Made by a program: the position numbers and the translations under genes
Assembly: GCA_977006965.1 (NCBI GenBank)
Contig: CDRMUB010000002.1
Span: 51,292-115,291, forward strand
Reading direction: 5' to 3'
DNA: 64,000 nucleotides
Origin: Phymatolithon calcareum
Lineage: Eukaryota > Rhodophyta > Florideophyceae > Hapalidiales
The notes under the pieces: generated by a model
What the model saw: only the letters and a program-made list of their open reading frames with translations
The model's database searches: none
Told to the model about the DNA's origin: nothing
In this document: in pieces, positions 10,052-23,100 of the stretch
How positions within the stretch are numbered: the first letter of the stretch is position 1
Layout: each line of letters starts with the position of its first letter

Positions 10052-11148
10052 GACTCCACAATCCATGCACAAAGACGGCAGACGAAATGTACATGGCGAA
10101 GATAAGCTCTGAACAGGTTGTTAAGGGTGGAGAAGGTGTTGAGAGAGTATGTGGACTGGTCTGAGTCGATTTGAGAGAGTTTGAAATTTTGGTCAAGGTA
10201 GTCACCTCGCTGGCGAAGAAGACGCGGGACACCGACATGACGGGGATGACGTTGTAACATGTTTTAGAGGTTGGGGAAGGTGTTGGGAGAGTATGTGGAC
10301 TGGTCTGAGTCGATTTGAGAGCGTTTGAAATTTTGGTCAAGGTAGTCACCTAGCTGGCGAAGAAGACGCGGGACACCGACATGACGGAGATGAGTCCAAA
10401 AGACGTTCTTGATGTTGGGGAAGGTGTTGGGAGAGTATGTGGACTGGTCTGAGTCGATTTGAGAGCGTTTGAAATTTTGGTCAAGGTAGTCACCTCGCTG
10501 GCGAAGAAGACGCGGGACACCGACATGACGGGGATGACGTTGAAACATGTTTTAGAGGTTGGGGAAGGTGTTGGGAGAGTATGTGGACTGGTTTGAGTCG
10601 ATTTGAGAGCGTTTGAAATTTTGGTCAAGGTAGTCTCCCTCTCGGGAGGGAGGACGCGGGACACAAACATGACGATGATGACCGGAAAACATGTGGAGTA
10701 GGATGGTAAAGATGATGGGACAGTGGTTATGGCGTTTGGTTGCCAGTGGAAGACGCTGAGGAGGTTTGTTACTTCTGGGTCCGCGTTTCCAGCCTGTTTT
10801 CGCAGGTTTTTACTTCTGGGTCCGCGCACAGAGGCCATTTGGAGGGGGTGCCCTGTAGAGGCCAAAAACGCGGACCCAGAAGTAACAGTTTTAAATGGTC
10901 AAAATAGGATTTTGTCGATTGTTTGAGTAAGTGGCACATTTGGACCCAGAAGTCACGAAAGAATATACCTAGGATATACAAGAGTTTGACGGACTTGAAG
11001 GTGGAGGTGGAGTGGGAGTGAAAAAGGGATACGGTGGGACTATTCCGAAGTGAAATTCGACGCTGAGCCCGAATCTGGACTCAGAATGGGACGTGCAGTA
11101 AGAGATCATGGTGTATACAACAAATAAAGTGTCGTCAAGGTCGTCTAT
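10052..11148 (+). repeat. Unit 12, 1097-bp class with a private substitution
   Basis: Three modules A-B-A' with class markers. A private G-to-T change at 10809 alters the first base of the second copy of the 18-bp motif. I saw it in no other unit. Confidence 0.95.
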
Positions 11149-13575
11149 GACTCCACAATCCATGCACAAAGACGGCAGACGAAATGTACATGGCGAAGAT
11201 AAGCTCTGAACAGGTTGTTAAGGGTGGAGAAGGTGTTGAGAGAGTATGTGGACTGGTCTGAGTCGATTTGAGAGAGTTTGAAATTTTGGTCAAGGTAGTC
11301 ACCTCGCTGGCGAAGAAGACGCGGGACACCGACATGACGGGGATGACGTTGTAACATGTTTTAGAGGTTGGGGAAGGTGTTGGGAGAGTATGTGGACTGG
11401 TCTGAGTCGATTTGAGAGCGTTTGAAATTTTGGTCAAGGTAGTCTCCCTCTCGGGAGGGAGGACGCGGGACACAAACATGACGATGATGACCGGAAAAAA
11501 TGTGGAGTAGGATGGTAAAGATGATGGGACAGTGGTTATGGCGTTTGGTTGCCAGTGGAAGACGCTGAGGAGGTTTGTTACTTCTGGGTCCGCGTTTCCA
11601 GCCTGTTTTCGCAGGTTGTTACTTCTGGGTCCGCGCACAGAGGCCATTTGGAGGGGGTGCCCTGTAGAGGCCAAAAACGCGGACCCAGAAGTAACAGTTT
11701 TAAATGGTCAAAATAGGATTTTGTCGATTGTTTGAGTAAGTGGCACATTTGGACCCAGAAGTCACGAAAGAATATACCTAGGATATACAAGAGTTTGACG
11801 GACTTGAAGGTGGAGGTGGAGTGGGAGTGAAAAAGGGATACGGTGGGACTATTCCGAAGTGAAATTCGACGCTGAGCCCGAATCTGGACTCAGAATGGGA
11901 CGTGCAGTAAGAGATCATGGTGTATACAACAAATAAAGTGTCGTCAAGGTCGTCTATGACTCCACAATCCATGCACAAAGACGGCAGACGAAATGTACAT
12001 GGCGAAGATAAGCTCTGAACAGGTTGTTAAGGGTGGAGAAGGTGTTGAGAGAGTATGTGGACTGGTCTGAGTCGATTTGAGAGAGTTTGAAATTTTGGTC
12101 AAGGTAGTCACCTCGCTGGCGAAGAAGACGCGGGACACCGACATGACGGGGATGACGTTGTAACATGTTTTAGAGGTTGGGGAAGGTGTTGGGAGAGTAT
12201 GTGGACTGGTCTGAGTCGATTTGAGAGCGTTTGAAATTTTGGTCAAGGTAGTCTCCCTCTCGGGAGGGAGGACGCGGGACACAAACATGACGATGATGAC
12301 CGGAAAAAATGTGGAGTAGGATGGTAAAGATGATGGGACAGTGGTTATGGCGTTTGGTTGCCAGTGGAAGACGCTGAGGAGGTTTGTTACTTCTGGGTCC
12401 GCGTTTCCAGCCTGTTTTCGCAGGTTGTTACTTCTGGGTCCGCGCACAGAGGCCATTTGGAGGGGGTGCCCTGTAGAGGCCAAAAACGCGGACCCAGAAG
12501 TAACAGTTTTAAATGGTCAAAATAGGATTTTGTCGATTGTTTGAGTAAGTGGCACATTTGGACCCAGAAGTCACGAAAGAATATACCTAGGATATACAAG
12601 AGTTTGACGGACTTGAAGGTGGAGGTGGAGTGGGAGTGAAAAAGGGATACGGTGGGACTATTCCGAAGTGAAATTCGACGCTGAGCCCGAATCTGGACTC
12701 AGAATGGGACGTGCAGTAAGAGATCATGGTGTATACAACAAATAAAGTGTCGTCAAGGTCGTCTATGACTCCACAATCCATGCACAAAGACGGCAGACGA
12801 AATGTACATGGCGAAGATAAGCTCTGAACAGGTTGTTAAGGGTGGAGAAGGTGTTGAGAGAGTATGTGGACTGGTCTGAGTCGATTTGAGAGAGTTTGAA
12901 ATTTTGGTCAAGGTAGTCACCTCGCTGGCGAAGAAGACGCGGGACACCGACATGACGGGGATGACGTTGTAACATGTTTTAGAGGTTGGGGAAGGTGTTG
13001 GGAGAGTATGTGGACTGGTCTGAGTCGATTTGAGAGCGTTTGAAATTTTGGTCAAGGTAGTCTCCCTCTCGGGAGGGAGGACGCGGGACACAAACATGAC
13101 GATGATGACCGGAAAAAATGTGGAGTAGGATGGTAAAGATGATGGGACAGTGGTTATGGCGTTTGGTTGCCAGTGGAAGACGCTGAGGAGGTTTGTTACT
13201 TCTGGGTCCGCGTTTCCAGCCTGTTTTCGCAGGTTGTTACTTCTGGGTCCGCGCACAGAGGCCATTTGGAGGGGGTGCCCTGTAGAGGCCAAAAACGCGG
13301 ACCCAGAAGTAACAGTTTTAAATGGTCAAAATAGGATTTTGTCGATTGTTTGAGTAAGTGGCACATTTGGACCCAGAAGTCACGAAAGAATATACCTAGG
13401 ATATACAAGAGTTTGACGGACTTGAAGGTGGAGGTGGAGTGGGAGTGAAAAAGGGATACGGTGGGACTATTCCGAAGTGAAATTCGACGCTGAGCCCGAA
13501 TCTGGACTCAGAATGGGACGTGCAGTAAGAGATCATGGTGTATACAACAAATAAAGTGTCGTCAAGGTCGTCTAT
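11149..13575 (+). repeat. Units 13-15, short class (3 x 809 bp)
   Basis: Three one-module units, all with A at the phase-351 marker. Confidence 0.95.
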
Positions 13576-14672
13576 GACTCCACAATCCATGCACAAAGAC
13601 GGCAGACGAAATGTACATGGCGAAGATAAGCTCTGAACAGGTTGTTAAGGGTGGAGAAGGTGTTGAGAGAGTATGTGGACTGGTCTGAGTCGATTTGAGA
13701 GAGTTTGAAATTTTGGTCAAGGTAGTCACCTCGCTGGCGAAGAAGACGCGGGACACCGACATGACGGGGATGACGTTGTAACATGTTTTAGAGGTTGGGG
13801 AAGGTGTTGGGAGAGTATGTGGACTGGTCTGAGTCGATTTGAGAGCGTTTGAAATTTTGGTCAAGGTAGTCACCTAGCTGGCGAAGAAGACGCGGGACAC
13901 CGACATGACGGAGATGAGTCCAAAAGACGTTCTTGATGTTGGGGAAGGTGTTGGGAGAGTATGTGGACTGGTCTGAGTCGATTTGAGAGCGTTTGAAATT
14001 TTGGTCAAGGTAGTCACCTCGCTGGCGAAGAAGACGCGGGACACCGACATGACGGGGATGACGTTGAAACATGTTTTAGAGGTTGGGGAAGGTGTTGGGA
14101 GAGTATGTGGACTGGTTTGAGTCGATTTGAGAGCGTTTGAAATTTTGGTCAAGGTAGTCTCCCTCTCGGGAGGGAGGACGCGGGACACAAACATGACGAT
14201 GATGACCGGAAAACATGTGGAGTAGGATGGTAAAGATGATGGGACAGTGGTTATGGCGTTTGGTTGCCAGTGGAAGACGCTGAGGAGGTTTGTTACTTCT
14301 GGGTCCGCGTTTCCAGCCTGTTTTCGCAGGTTGTTACTTCTGGGTCCGCGCACAGAGGCCATTTGGAGGGGGTGCCCTGTAGAGGCCAAAAACGCGGACC
14401 CAGAAGTAACAGTTTTAAATGGTCAAAATAGGATTTTGTCGATTGTTTGAGTAAGTGGCACATTTGGACCCAGAAGTCACGAAAGAATATACCTAGGATA
14501 TACAAGAGTTTGACGGACTTGAAGGTGGAGGTGGAGTGGGAGTGAAAAAGGGATACGGTGGGACTATTCCGAAGTGAAATTCGACGCTGAGCCCGAATCT
14601 GGACTCAGAATGGGACGTGCAGTAAGAGATCATGGTGTATACAACAAATAAAGTGTCGTCAAGGTCGTCTAT
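13576..14672 (+). repeat. Unit 16, 1097-bp class
   Basis: Three modules A-B-A' with class markers. Confidence 0.95.
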
Positions 14673-15481
14673 GACTCCACAATCCATGCACAAAGACGGC
14701 AGACGAAATGTACATGGCGAAGATAAGCTCTGAACAGGTTGTTAAGGGTGGAGAAGGTGTTGAGAGAGTATGTGGACTGGTCTGAGTCGATTTGAGAGAG
14801 TTTGAAATTTTGGTCAAGGTAGTCACCTCGCTGGCGAAGAAGACGCGGGACACCGACATGACGGGGATGACGTTGTAACATGTTTTAGAGGTTGGGGAAG
14901 GTGTTGGGAGAGTATGTGGACTGGTCTGAGTCGATTTGAGAGCGTTTGAAATTTTGGTCAAGGTAGTCTCCCTCTCGGGAGGGAGGACGCGGGACACAAA
15001 CATGACGATGATGACCGGAAAAAATGTGGAGTAGGATGGTAAAGATGATGGGACAGTGGTTATGGCGTTTGGTTGCCAGTGGAAGACGCTGAGGAGGTTT
15101 GTTACTTCTGGGTCCGCGTTTCCAGCCTGTTTTCGCAGGTTGTTACTTCTGGGTCCGCGCACAGAGGCCATTTGGAGGGGGTGCCCTGTAGAGGCCAAAA
15201 ACGCGGACCCAGAAGTAACAGTTTTAAATGGTCAAAATAGGATTTTGTCGATTGTTTGAGTAAGTGGCACATTTGGACCCAGAAGTCACGAAAGAATATA
15301 CCTAGGATATACAAGAGTTTGACGGACTTGAAGGTGGAGGTGGAGTGGGAGTGAAAAAGGGATACGGTGGGACTATTCCGAAGTGAAATTCGACGCTGAG
15401 CCCGAATCTGGACTCAGAATGGGACGTGCAGTAAGAGATCATGGTGTATACAACAAATAAAGTGTCGTCAAGGTCGTCTAT
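14673..15481 (+). repeat. Unit 17, short class (809 bp)
   Basis: One-module unit with A at phase 351, between two 1097-bp units. Confidence 0.95.
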
Positions 15482-16578
15482 GACTCCACAATCCATGCAC
15501 AAAGACGGCAGACGAAATGTACATGGCGAAGATAAGCTCTGAACAGGTTGTTAAGGGTGGAGAAGGTGTTGAGAGAGTATGTGGACTGGTCTGAGTCGAT
15601 TTGAGAGAGTTTGAAATTTTGGTCAAGGTAGTCACCTCGCTGGCGAAGAAGACGCGGGACACCGACATGACGGGGATGACGTTGTAACATGTTTTAGAGG
15701 TTGGGGAAGGTGTTGGGAGAGTATGTGGACTGGTCTGAGTCGATTTGAGAGCGTTTGAAATTTTGGTCAAGGTAGTCACCTAGCTGGCGAAGAAGACGCG
15801 GGACACCGACATGACAGAGATGAGTCCAAAAGACGTTCTTGATGTTGGGGAAGGTGTTGGGAGAGTATGTGGACTGGTCTGAGTCGATTTGAGAGCGTTT
15901 GAAATTTTGGTCAAGGTAGTCACCTCGCTGGCGAAGAAGACGCGGGACACCGACATGACGGGGATGACGTTGAAACATGTTTTAGAGGTTGGGGAAGGTG
16001 TTGGGAGAGTATGTGGACTGGTTTGAGTCGATTTGAGAGCGTTTGAAATTTTGGTCAAGGTAGTCTCCCTCTCGGGAGGGAGGACGCGGGACACAAACAT
16101 GACGATGATGACCGGAAAACATGTGGAGTAGGATGGTAAAGATGATGGGACAGTGGTTATGGCGTTTGGTTGCCAGTGGAAGACGCTGAGGAGGTTTGTT
16201 ACTTCTGGGTCCGCGTTTCCAGCCTGTTTTCGCAGGTTGTTACTTCTGGGTCCGCGCACAGAGGCCATTTGGAGGGGGTGCCCTGTAGAGGCCAAAAACG
16301 CGGACCCAGAAGTAACAGTTTTAAATGGTCAAAATAGGATTTTGTCGATTGTTTGAGTAAGTGGCACATTTGGACCCAGAAGTCACGAAAGAATATACCT
16401 AGGATATACAAGAGTTTGACGGACTTGAAGGTGGAGGTGGAGTGGGAGTGAAAAAGGGATACGGTGGGACTATTCCGAAGTGAAATTCGACGCTGAGCCC
16501 GAATCTGGACTCAGAATGGGACGTGCAGTAAGAGATCATGGTGTATACAACAAATAAAGTGTCGTCAAGGTCGTCTAT
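15482..16578 (+). repeat. Unit 18, 1097-bp class, G-to-A marker in module B
   Basis: Three modules A-B-A' with class markers, plus a G-to-A change at 15816 (ATGACAGAG instead of ATGACGGAG) that is shared only with unit 22, indicating descent of the two from one copy. Confidence 0.95.
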
Positions 16579-19005
16579 GACTCCACAATCCATGCACAAA
16601 GACGGCAGACGAAATGTACATGGCGAAGATAAGCTCTGAACAGGTTGTTAAGGGTGGAGAAGGTGTTGAGAGAGTATGTGGACTGGTCTGAGTCGATTTG
16701 AGAGAGTTTGAAATTTTGGTCAAGGTAGTCACCTCGCTGGCGAAGAAGACGCGGGACACCGACATGACGGGGATGACGTTGTAACATGTTTTAGAGGTTG
16801 GGGAAGGTGTTGGGAGAGTATGTGGACTGGTCTGAGTCGATTTGAGAGCGTTTGAAATGTTGGTCAAGGTAGTCTCCCTCTCGGGAGGGAGGACGCGGGA
16901 CACAAACATGACGATGATGACCGGAAAAAATGTGGAGTAGGATGGTAAAGATGATGGGACAGTGGTTATGGCGTTTGGTTGCCAGTGGAAGACGCTGAGG
17001 AGGTTTGTTACTTCTGGGTCCGCGTTTCCAGCCTGTTTTCGCAGGTTGTTACTTCTGGGTCCGCGCACAGAGGCCATTTGGAGGGGGTGCCCTGTAGAGG
17101 CCAAAAACGCGGACCCAGAAGTAACAGTTTTAAATGGTCAAAATAGGATTTTGTCGATTGTTTGAGTAAGTGGCACATTTGGACCCAGAAGTCACGAAAG
17201 AATATACCTAGGATATACAAGAGTTTGACGGACTTGAAGGTGGAGGTGGAGTGGGAGTGAAAAAGGGATACGGTGGGACTATTCCGAAGTGAAATTCGAC
17301 GCTGAGCCCGAATCTGGACTCAGAATGGGACGTGCAGTAAGAGATCATGGTGTATACAACAAATAAAGTGTCGTCAAGGTCGTCTATGACTCCACAATCC
17401 ATGCACAAAGACGGCAGACGAAATGTACATGGCGAAGATAAGCTCTGAACAGGTTGTTAAGGGTGGAGAAGGTGTTGAGAGAGTATGTGGACTGGTCTGA
17501 GTCGATTTGAGAGAGTTTGAAATTTTGGTCAAGGTAGTCACCTCGCTGGCGAAGAAGACGCGGGACACCGACATGACGGGGATGACGTTGTAACATGTTT
17601 TAGAGGTTGGGGAAGGTGTTGGGAGAGTATGTGGACTGGTCTGAGTCGATTTGAGAGCGTTTGAAATTTTGGTCAAGGTAGTCTCCCTCTCGGGAGGGAG
17701 GACGCGGGACACAAACATGACGATGATGACCGGAAAAAATGTGGAGTAGGATGGTAAAGATGATGGGACAGTGGTTATGGCGTTTGGTTGCCAGTGGAAG
17801 ACGCTGAGGAGGTTTGTTACTTCTGGGTCCGCGTTTCCAGCCTGTTTTCGCAGGTTGTTACTTCTGGGTCCGCGCACAGAGGCCATTTGGAGGGGGTGCC
17901 CTGTAGAGGCCAAAAACGCGGACCCAGAAGTAACAGTTTTAAATGGTCAAAATAGGATTTTGTCGATTGTTTGAGTAAGTGGCACATTTGGACCCAGAAG
18001 TCACGAAAGAATATACCTAGGATATACAAGAGTTTGACGGACTTGAAGGTGGAGGTGGAGTGGGAGTGAAAAAGGGATACGGTGGGACTATTCCGAAGTG
18101 AAATTCGACGCTGAGCCCGAATCTGGACTCAGAATGGGACGTGCAGTAAGAGATCATGGTGTATACAACAAATAAAGTGTCGTCAAGGTCGTCTATGACT
18201 CCACAATCCATGCACAAAGACGGCAGACGAAATGTACATGGCGAAGATAAGCTCTGAACAGGTTGTTAAGGGTGGAGAAGGTGTTGAGAGAGTATGTGGA
18301 CTGGTCTGAGTCGATTTGAGAGAGTTTGAAATTTTGGTCAAGGTAGTCACCTCGCTGGCGAAGAAGACGCGGGACACCGACATGACGGGGATGACGTTGT
18401 AACATGTTTTAGAGGTTGGGGAAGGTGTTGGGAGAGTATGTGGACTGGTCTGAGTCGATTTGAGAGCGTTTGAAATTTTGGTCAAGGTAGTCTCCCTCTC
18501 GGGAGGGAGGACGCGGGACACAAACATGACGATGATGACCGGAAAAAATGTGGAGTAGGATGGTAAAGATGATGGGACAGTGGTTATGGCGTTTGGTTGC
18601 CAGTGGAAGACGCTGAGGAGGTTTGTTACTTCTGGGTCCGCGTTTCCAGCCTGTTTTCGCAGGTTGTTACTTCTGGGTCCGCGCACAGAGGCCATTTGGA
18701 GGGGGTGCCCTGTAGAGGCCAAAAACGCGGACCCAGAAGTAACAGTTTTAAATGGTCAAAATAGGATTTTGTCGATTGTTTGAGTAAGTGGCACATTTGG
18801 ACCCAGAAGTCACGAAAGAATATACCTAGGATATACAAGAGTTTGACGGACTTGAAGGTGGAGGTGGAGTGGGAGTGAAAAAGGGATACGGTGGGACTAT
18901 TCCGAAGTGAAATTCGACGCTGAGCCCGAATCTGGACTCAGAATGGGACGTGCAGTAAGAGATCATGGTGTATACAACAAATAAAGTGTCGTCAAGGTCG
19001 TCTAT
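16579..19005 (+). repeat. Units 19-21, short class (3 x 809 bp)
   Basis: Three one-module units, all A at phase 351. Unit 19 has a T-to-G change at 16859 (phase 281), a marker that reappears in units 25, 29, 30, 31 and 34. Confidence 0.95.
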
Positions 19006-20102
19006 GACTCCACAATCCATGCACAAAGACGGCAGACGAAATGTACATGGCGAAGATAAGCTCTGAACAGGTTGTTAAGGGTGGAGAAGGTGTTGAGAGA
19101 GTATGTGGACTGGTCTGAGTCGATTTGAGAGAGTTTGAAATTTTGGTCAAGGTAGTCACCTCGCTGGCGAAGAAGACGCGGGACACCGACATGACGGGGA
19201 TGACGTTGTAACATGTTTTAGAGGTTGGGGAAGGTGTTGGGAGAGTATGTGGACTGGTCTGAGTCGATTTGAGAGCGTTTGAAATTTTGGTCAAGGTAGT
19301 CACCTAGCTGGCGAAGAAGACGCGGGACACCGACATGACAGAGATGAGTCCAAAAGACGTTCTTGATGTTGGGGAAGGTGTTGGGAGAGTATGTGGACTG
19401 GTCTGAGTCGATTTGAGAGCGTTTGAAATTTTGGTCAAGGTAGTCACCTCGCTGGCGAAGAAGACGCGGGACACCGACATGACGGGGATGACGTTGAAAC
19501 ATGTTTTAGAGGTTGGGGAAGGTGTTGGGAGAGTATGTGGACTGGTTTGAGTCGATTTGAGAGCGTTTGAAATTTTGGTCAAGGTAGTCTCCCTCTCGGG
19601 AGGGAGGACGCGGGACACAAACATGACGATGATGACCGGAAAACATGTGGAGTAGGATGGTAAAGATGATGGGACAGTGGTTATGGCGTTTGGTTGCCAG
19701 TGGAAGACGCTGAGGAGGTTTGTTACTTCTGGGTCCGCGTTTCCAGCCTGTTTTCGCAGGTTGTTACTTCTGGGTCCGCGCACAGAGGCCATTTGGAGGG
19801 GGTGCCCTGTAGAGGCCAAAAACGCGGACCCAGAAGTAACAGTTTTAAATGGTCAAAATAGGATTTTGTCGATTGTTTGAGTAAGTGGCACATTTGGACC
19901 CAGAAGTCACGAAAGAATATACCTAGGATATACAAGAGTTTGACGGACTTGAAGGTGGAGGTGGAGTGGGAGTGAAAAAGGGATACGGTGGGACTATTCC
20001 GAAGTGAAATTCGACGCTGAGCCCGAATCTGGACTCAGAATGGGACGTGCAGTAAGAGATCATGGTGTATACAACAAATAAAGTGTCGTCAAGGTCGTCT
20101 AT
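19006..20102 (+). repeat. Unit 22, 1097-bp class, shares a marker with unit 18
   Basis: Three modules A-B-A' with class markers and the G-to-A change at 19340 that is otherwise seen only in unit 18. Confidence 0.95.
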
Positions 20103-23100
20103 GACTCCACAATCCATGCACAAAGACGGCAGACGAAATGTACATGGCGAAGATAAGCTCTGAACAGGTTGTTAAGGGTGGAGAAGGTGTTGAGAGAGTA
20201 TGTGGACTGGTCTGAGTCGATTTGAGAGAGTTTGAAATTTTGGTCAAGGTAGTCACCTCGCTGGCGAAGAAGACGCGGGACACCGACATGACGGGGATGA
20301 CGTTGTAACATGTTTTAGAGGTTGGGGAAGGTGTTGGGAGAGTATGTGGACTGGTCTGAGTCGATTTGAGAGCGTTTGAAATTTTGGTCAAGGTAGTCTC
20401 CCTCTCGGGAGGGAGGACGCGGGACACAAACATGACGATGATGACCGGAAAAAATGTGGAGTAGGATGGTAAAGATGATGGGACAGTGGTTATGGCGTTT
20501 GGTTGCCAGTGGAAGACGCTGAGGAGGTTTGTTACTTCTGGGTCCGCGTTTCCAGCCTGTTTTCGCAGGTTGTTACTTCTGGGTCCGCGCACAGAGGCCA
20601 TTTGGAGGGGGTGCCCTGTAGAGGCCAAAAACGCGGACCCAGAAGTAACAGTTTTAAATGGTCAAAATAGGATTTTGTCGATTGTTTGAGTAAGTGGCAC
20701 ATTTGGACCCAGAAGTCACGAAAGAATATACCTAGGATATACAAGAGTTTGACGGACTTGAAGGTGGAGGTGGAGTGGGAGTGAAAAAGGGATACGGTGG
20801 GACTATTCCGAAGTGAAATTCGACGCTGAGCCCGAATCTGGACTCAGAATGGGACGTGCAGTAAGAGATCATGGTGTATACAACAAATAAAGTGTCGTCA
20901 AGGTCGTCTATGACTCCACAATCCATGCACAAAGACGGCAGACGAAATGTACATGGCGAAGATAAGCTCTGAACAGGTTGTTAAGGGTGGAGAAGGTGTT
21001 GAGAGAGTATGTGGACTGGTCTGAGTCGATTTGAGAGAGTTTGAAATTTTGGTCAAGGTAGTCACCTCGCTGGCGAAGAAGACGCGGGACACCGACATGA
21101 CGGGGATGACGTTGTAACATGTTTTAGAGGTTGGGGAAGGTGTTGGGAGAGTATGTGGACTGGTCTGAGTCGATTTGAGAGCGTTTGAAATTTTGGTCAA
21201 GGTAGTCTCCCTCTCGGGAGGGAGGACGCGGGACACAAACATGACGATGATGACCGGAAAAAATGTGGAGTAGGATGGTAAAGATGATGGGACAGTGGTT
21301 ATGGCGTTTGGTTGCCAGTGGAAGACGCTGAGGAGGTTTGTTACTTCTGGGTCCGCGTTTCCAGCCTGTTTTCGCAGGTTGTTACTTCTGGGTCCGCGCA
21401 CAGAGGCCATTTGGAGGGGGTGCCCTGTAGAGGCCAAAAACGCGGACCCAGAAGTAACAGTTTTAAATGGTCAAAATAGGATTTTGTCGATTGTTTGAGT
21501 AAGTGGCACATTTGGACCCAGAAGTCACGAAAGAATATACCTAGGATATACAAGAGTTTGACGGACTTGAAGGTGGAGGTGGAGTGGGAGTGAAAAAGGG
21601 ATACGGTGGGACTATTCCGAAGTGAAATTCGACGCTGAGCCCGAATCTGGACTCAGAATGGGACGTGCAGTAAGAGATCATGGTGTATACAACAAATAAA
21701 GTGTCGTCAAGGTCGTCTATGACTCCACAATCCATGCACAAAGACGGCAGACGAAATGTACATGGCGAAGATAAGCTCTGAACAGGTTGTTAAGGGTGGA
21801 GAAGGTGTTGAGAGAGTATGTGGACTGGTCTGAGTCGATTTGAGAGAGTTTGAAATTTTGGTCAAGGTAGTCACCTCGCTGGCGAAGAAGACGCGGGACA
21901 CCGACATGACGGGGATGACGTTGTAACATGTTTTAGAGGTTGGGGAAGGTGTTGGGAGAGTATGTGGACTGGTCTGAGTCGATTTGAGAGCGTTTGAAAT
22001 GTTGGTCAAGGTAGTCTCCCTCTCGGGAGGGAGGACGCGGGACACAAACATGACGATGATGACCGGAAAAAATGTGGAGTAGGATGGTAAAGATGATGGG
22101 ACAGTGGTTATGGCGTTTGGTTGCCAGTGGAAGACGCTGAGGAGGTTTGTTACTTCTGGGTCCGCGTTTCCAGCCTGTTTTCGCAGGTTGTTACTTCTGG
22201 GTCCGCGCACAGAGGCCATTTGGAGGGGGTGCCCTGTAGAGGCCAAAAACGCGGACCCAGAAGTAACAGTTTTAAATGGTCAAAATAGGATTTTGTCGAT
22301 TGTTTGAGTAAGTGGCACATTTGGACCCAGAAGTCACGAAAGAATATACCTAGGATATACAAGAGTTTGACGGACTTGAAGGTGGAGGTGGAGTGGGAGT
22401 GAAAAAGGGATACGGTGGGACTATTCCGAAGTGAAATTCGACGCTGAGCCCGAATCTGGACTCAGAATGGGACGTGCAGTAAGAGATCATGGTGTATACA
22501 ACAAATAAAGTGTCGTCAAGGTCGTCTATGACTCCACAATCCATGCACAAAGACGGCAGACGAAATGTACATGGCGAAGATAAGCTCTGAACAGGTTGTT
22601 AAGGGTGGAGAAGGTGTTGAGAGAGTATGTGGACTGGTCTGAGTCGATTTGAGAGAGTTTGAAATTTTGGTCAAGGTAGTCACCTCGCTGGCGAAGAAGA
22701 CGCGGGACACCGACATGACGGGGATGACGTTGTAACATGTTTTAGAGGTTGGGGAAGGTGTTGGGAGAGTATGTGGACTGGTCTGAGTCGATTTGAGAGC
22801 GTTTGAAATTTTGGTCAAGGTAGTCTCCCTCTCGGGAGGGAGGACGCGGGACACAAACATGACGATGATGACCGGAAAAAATGTGGAGTAGGATGGTAAA
22901 GATGATGGGACAGTGGTTATGGCGTTTGGTTGCCAGTGGAAGACGCTGAGGAGGTTTGTTACTTCTGGGTCCGCGTTTCCAGCCTGTTTTCGCAGGTTGT
23001 TACTTCTGGGTCCGCGCACAGAGGCCATTTGGAGGGGGTGCCCTGTAGAGGCCAAAAACGCGGACCCAGAAGTAACAGTTTTAAATGGTCAAAATAGGAT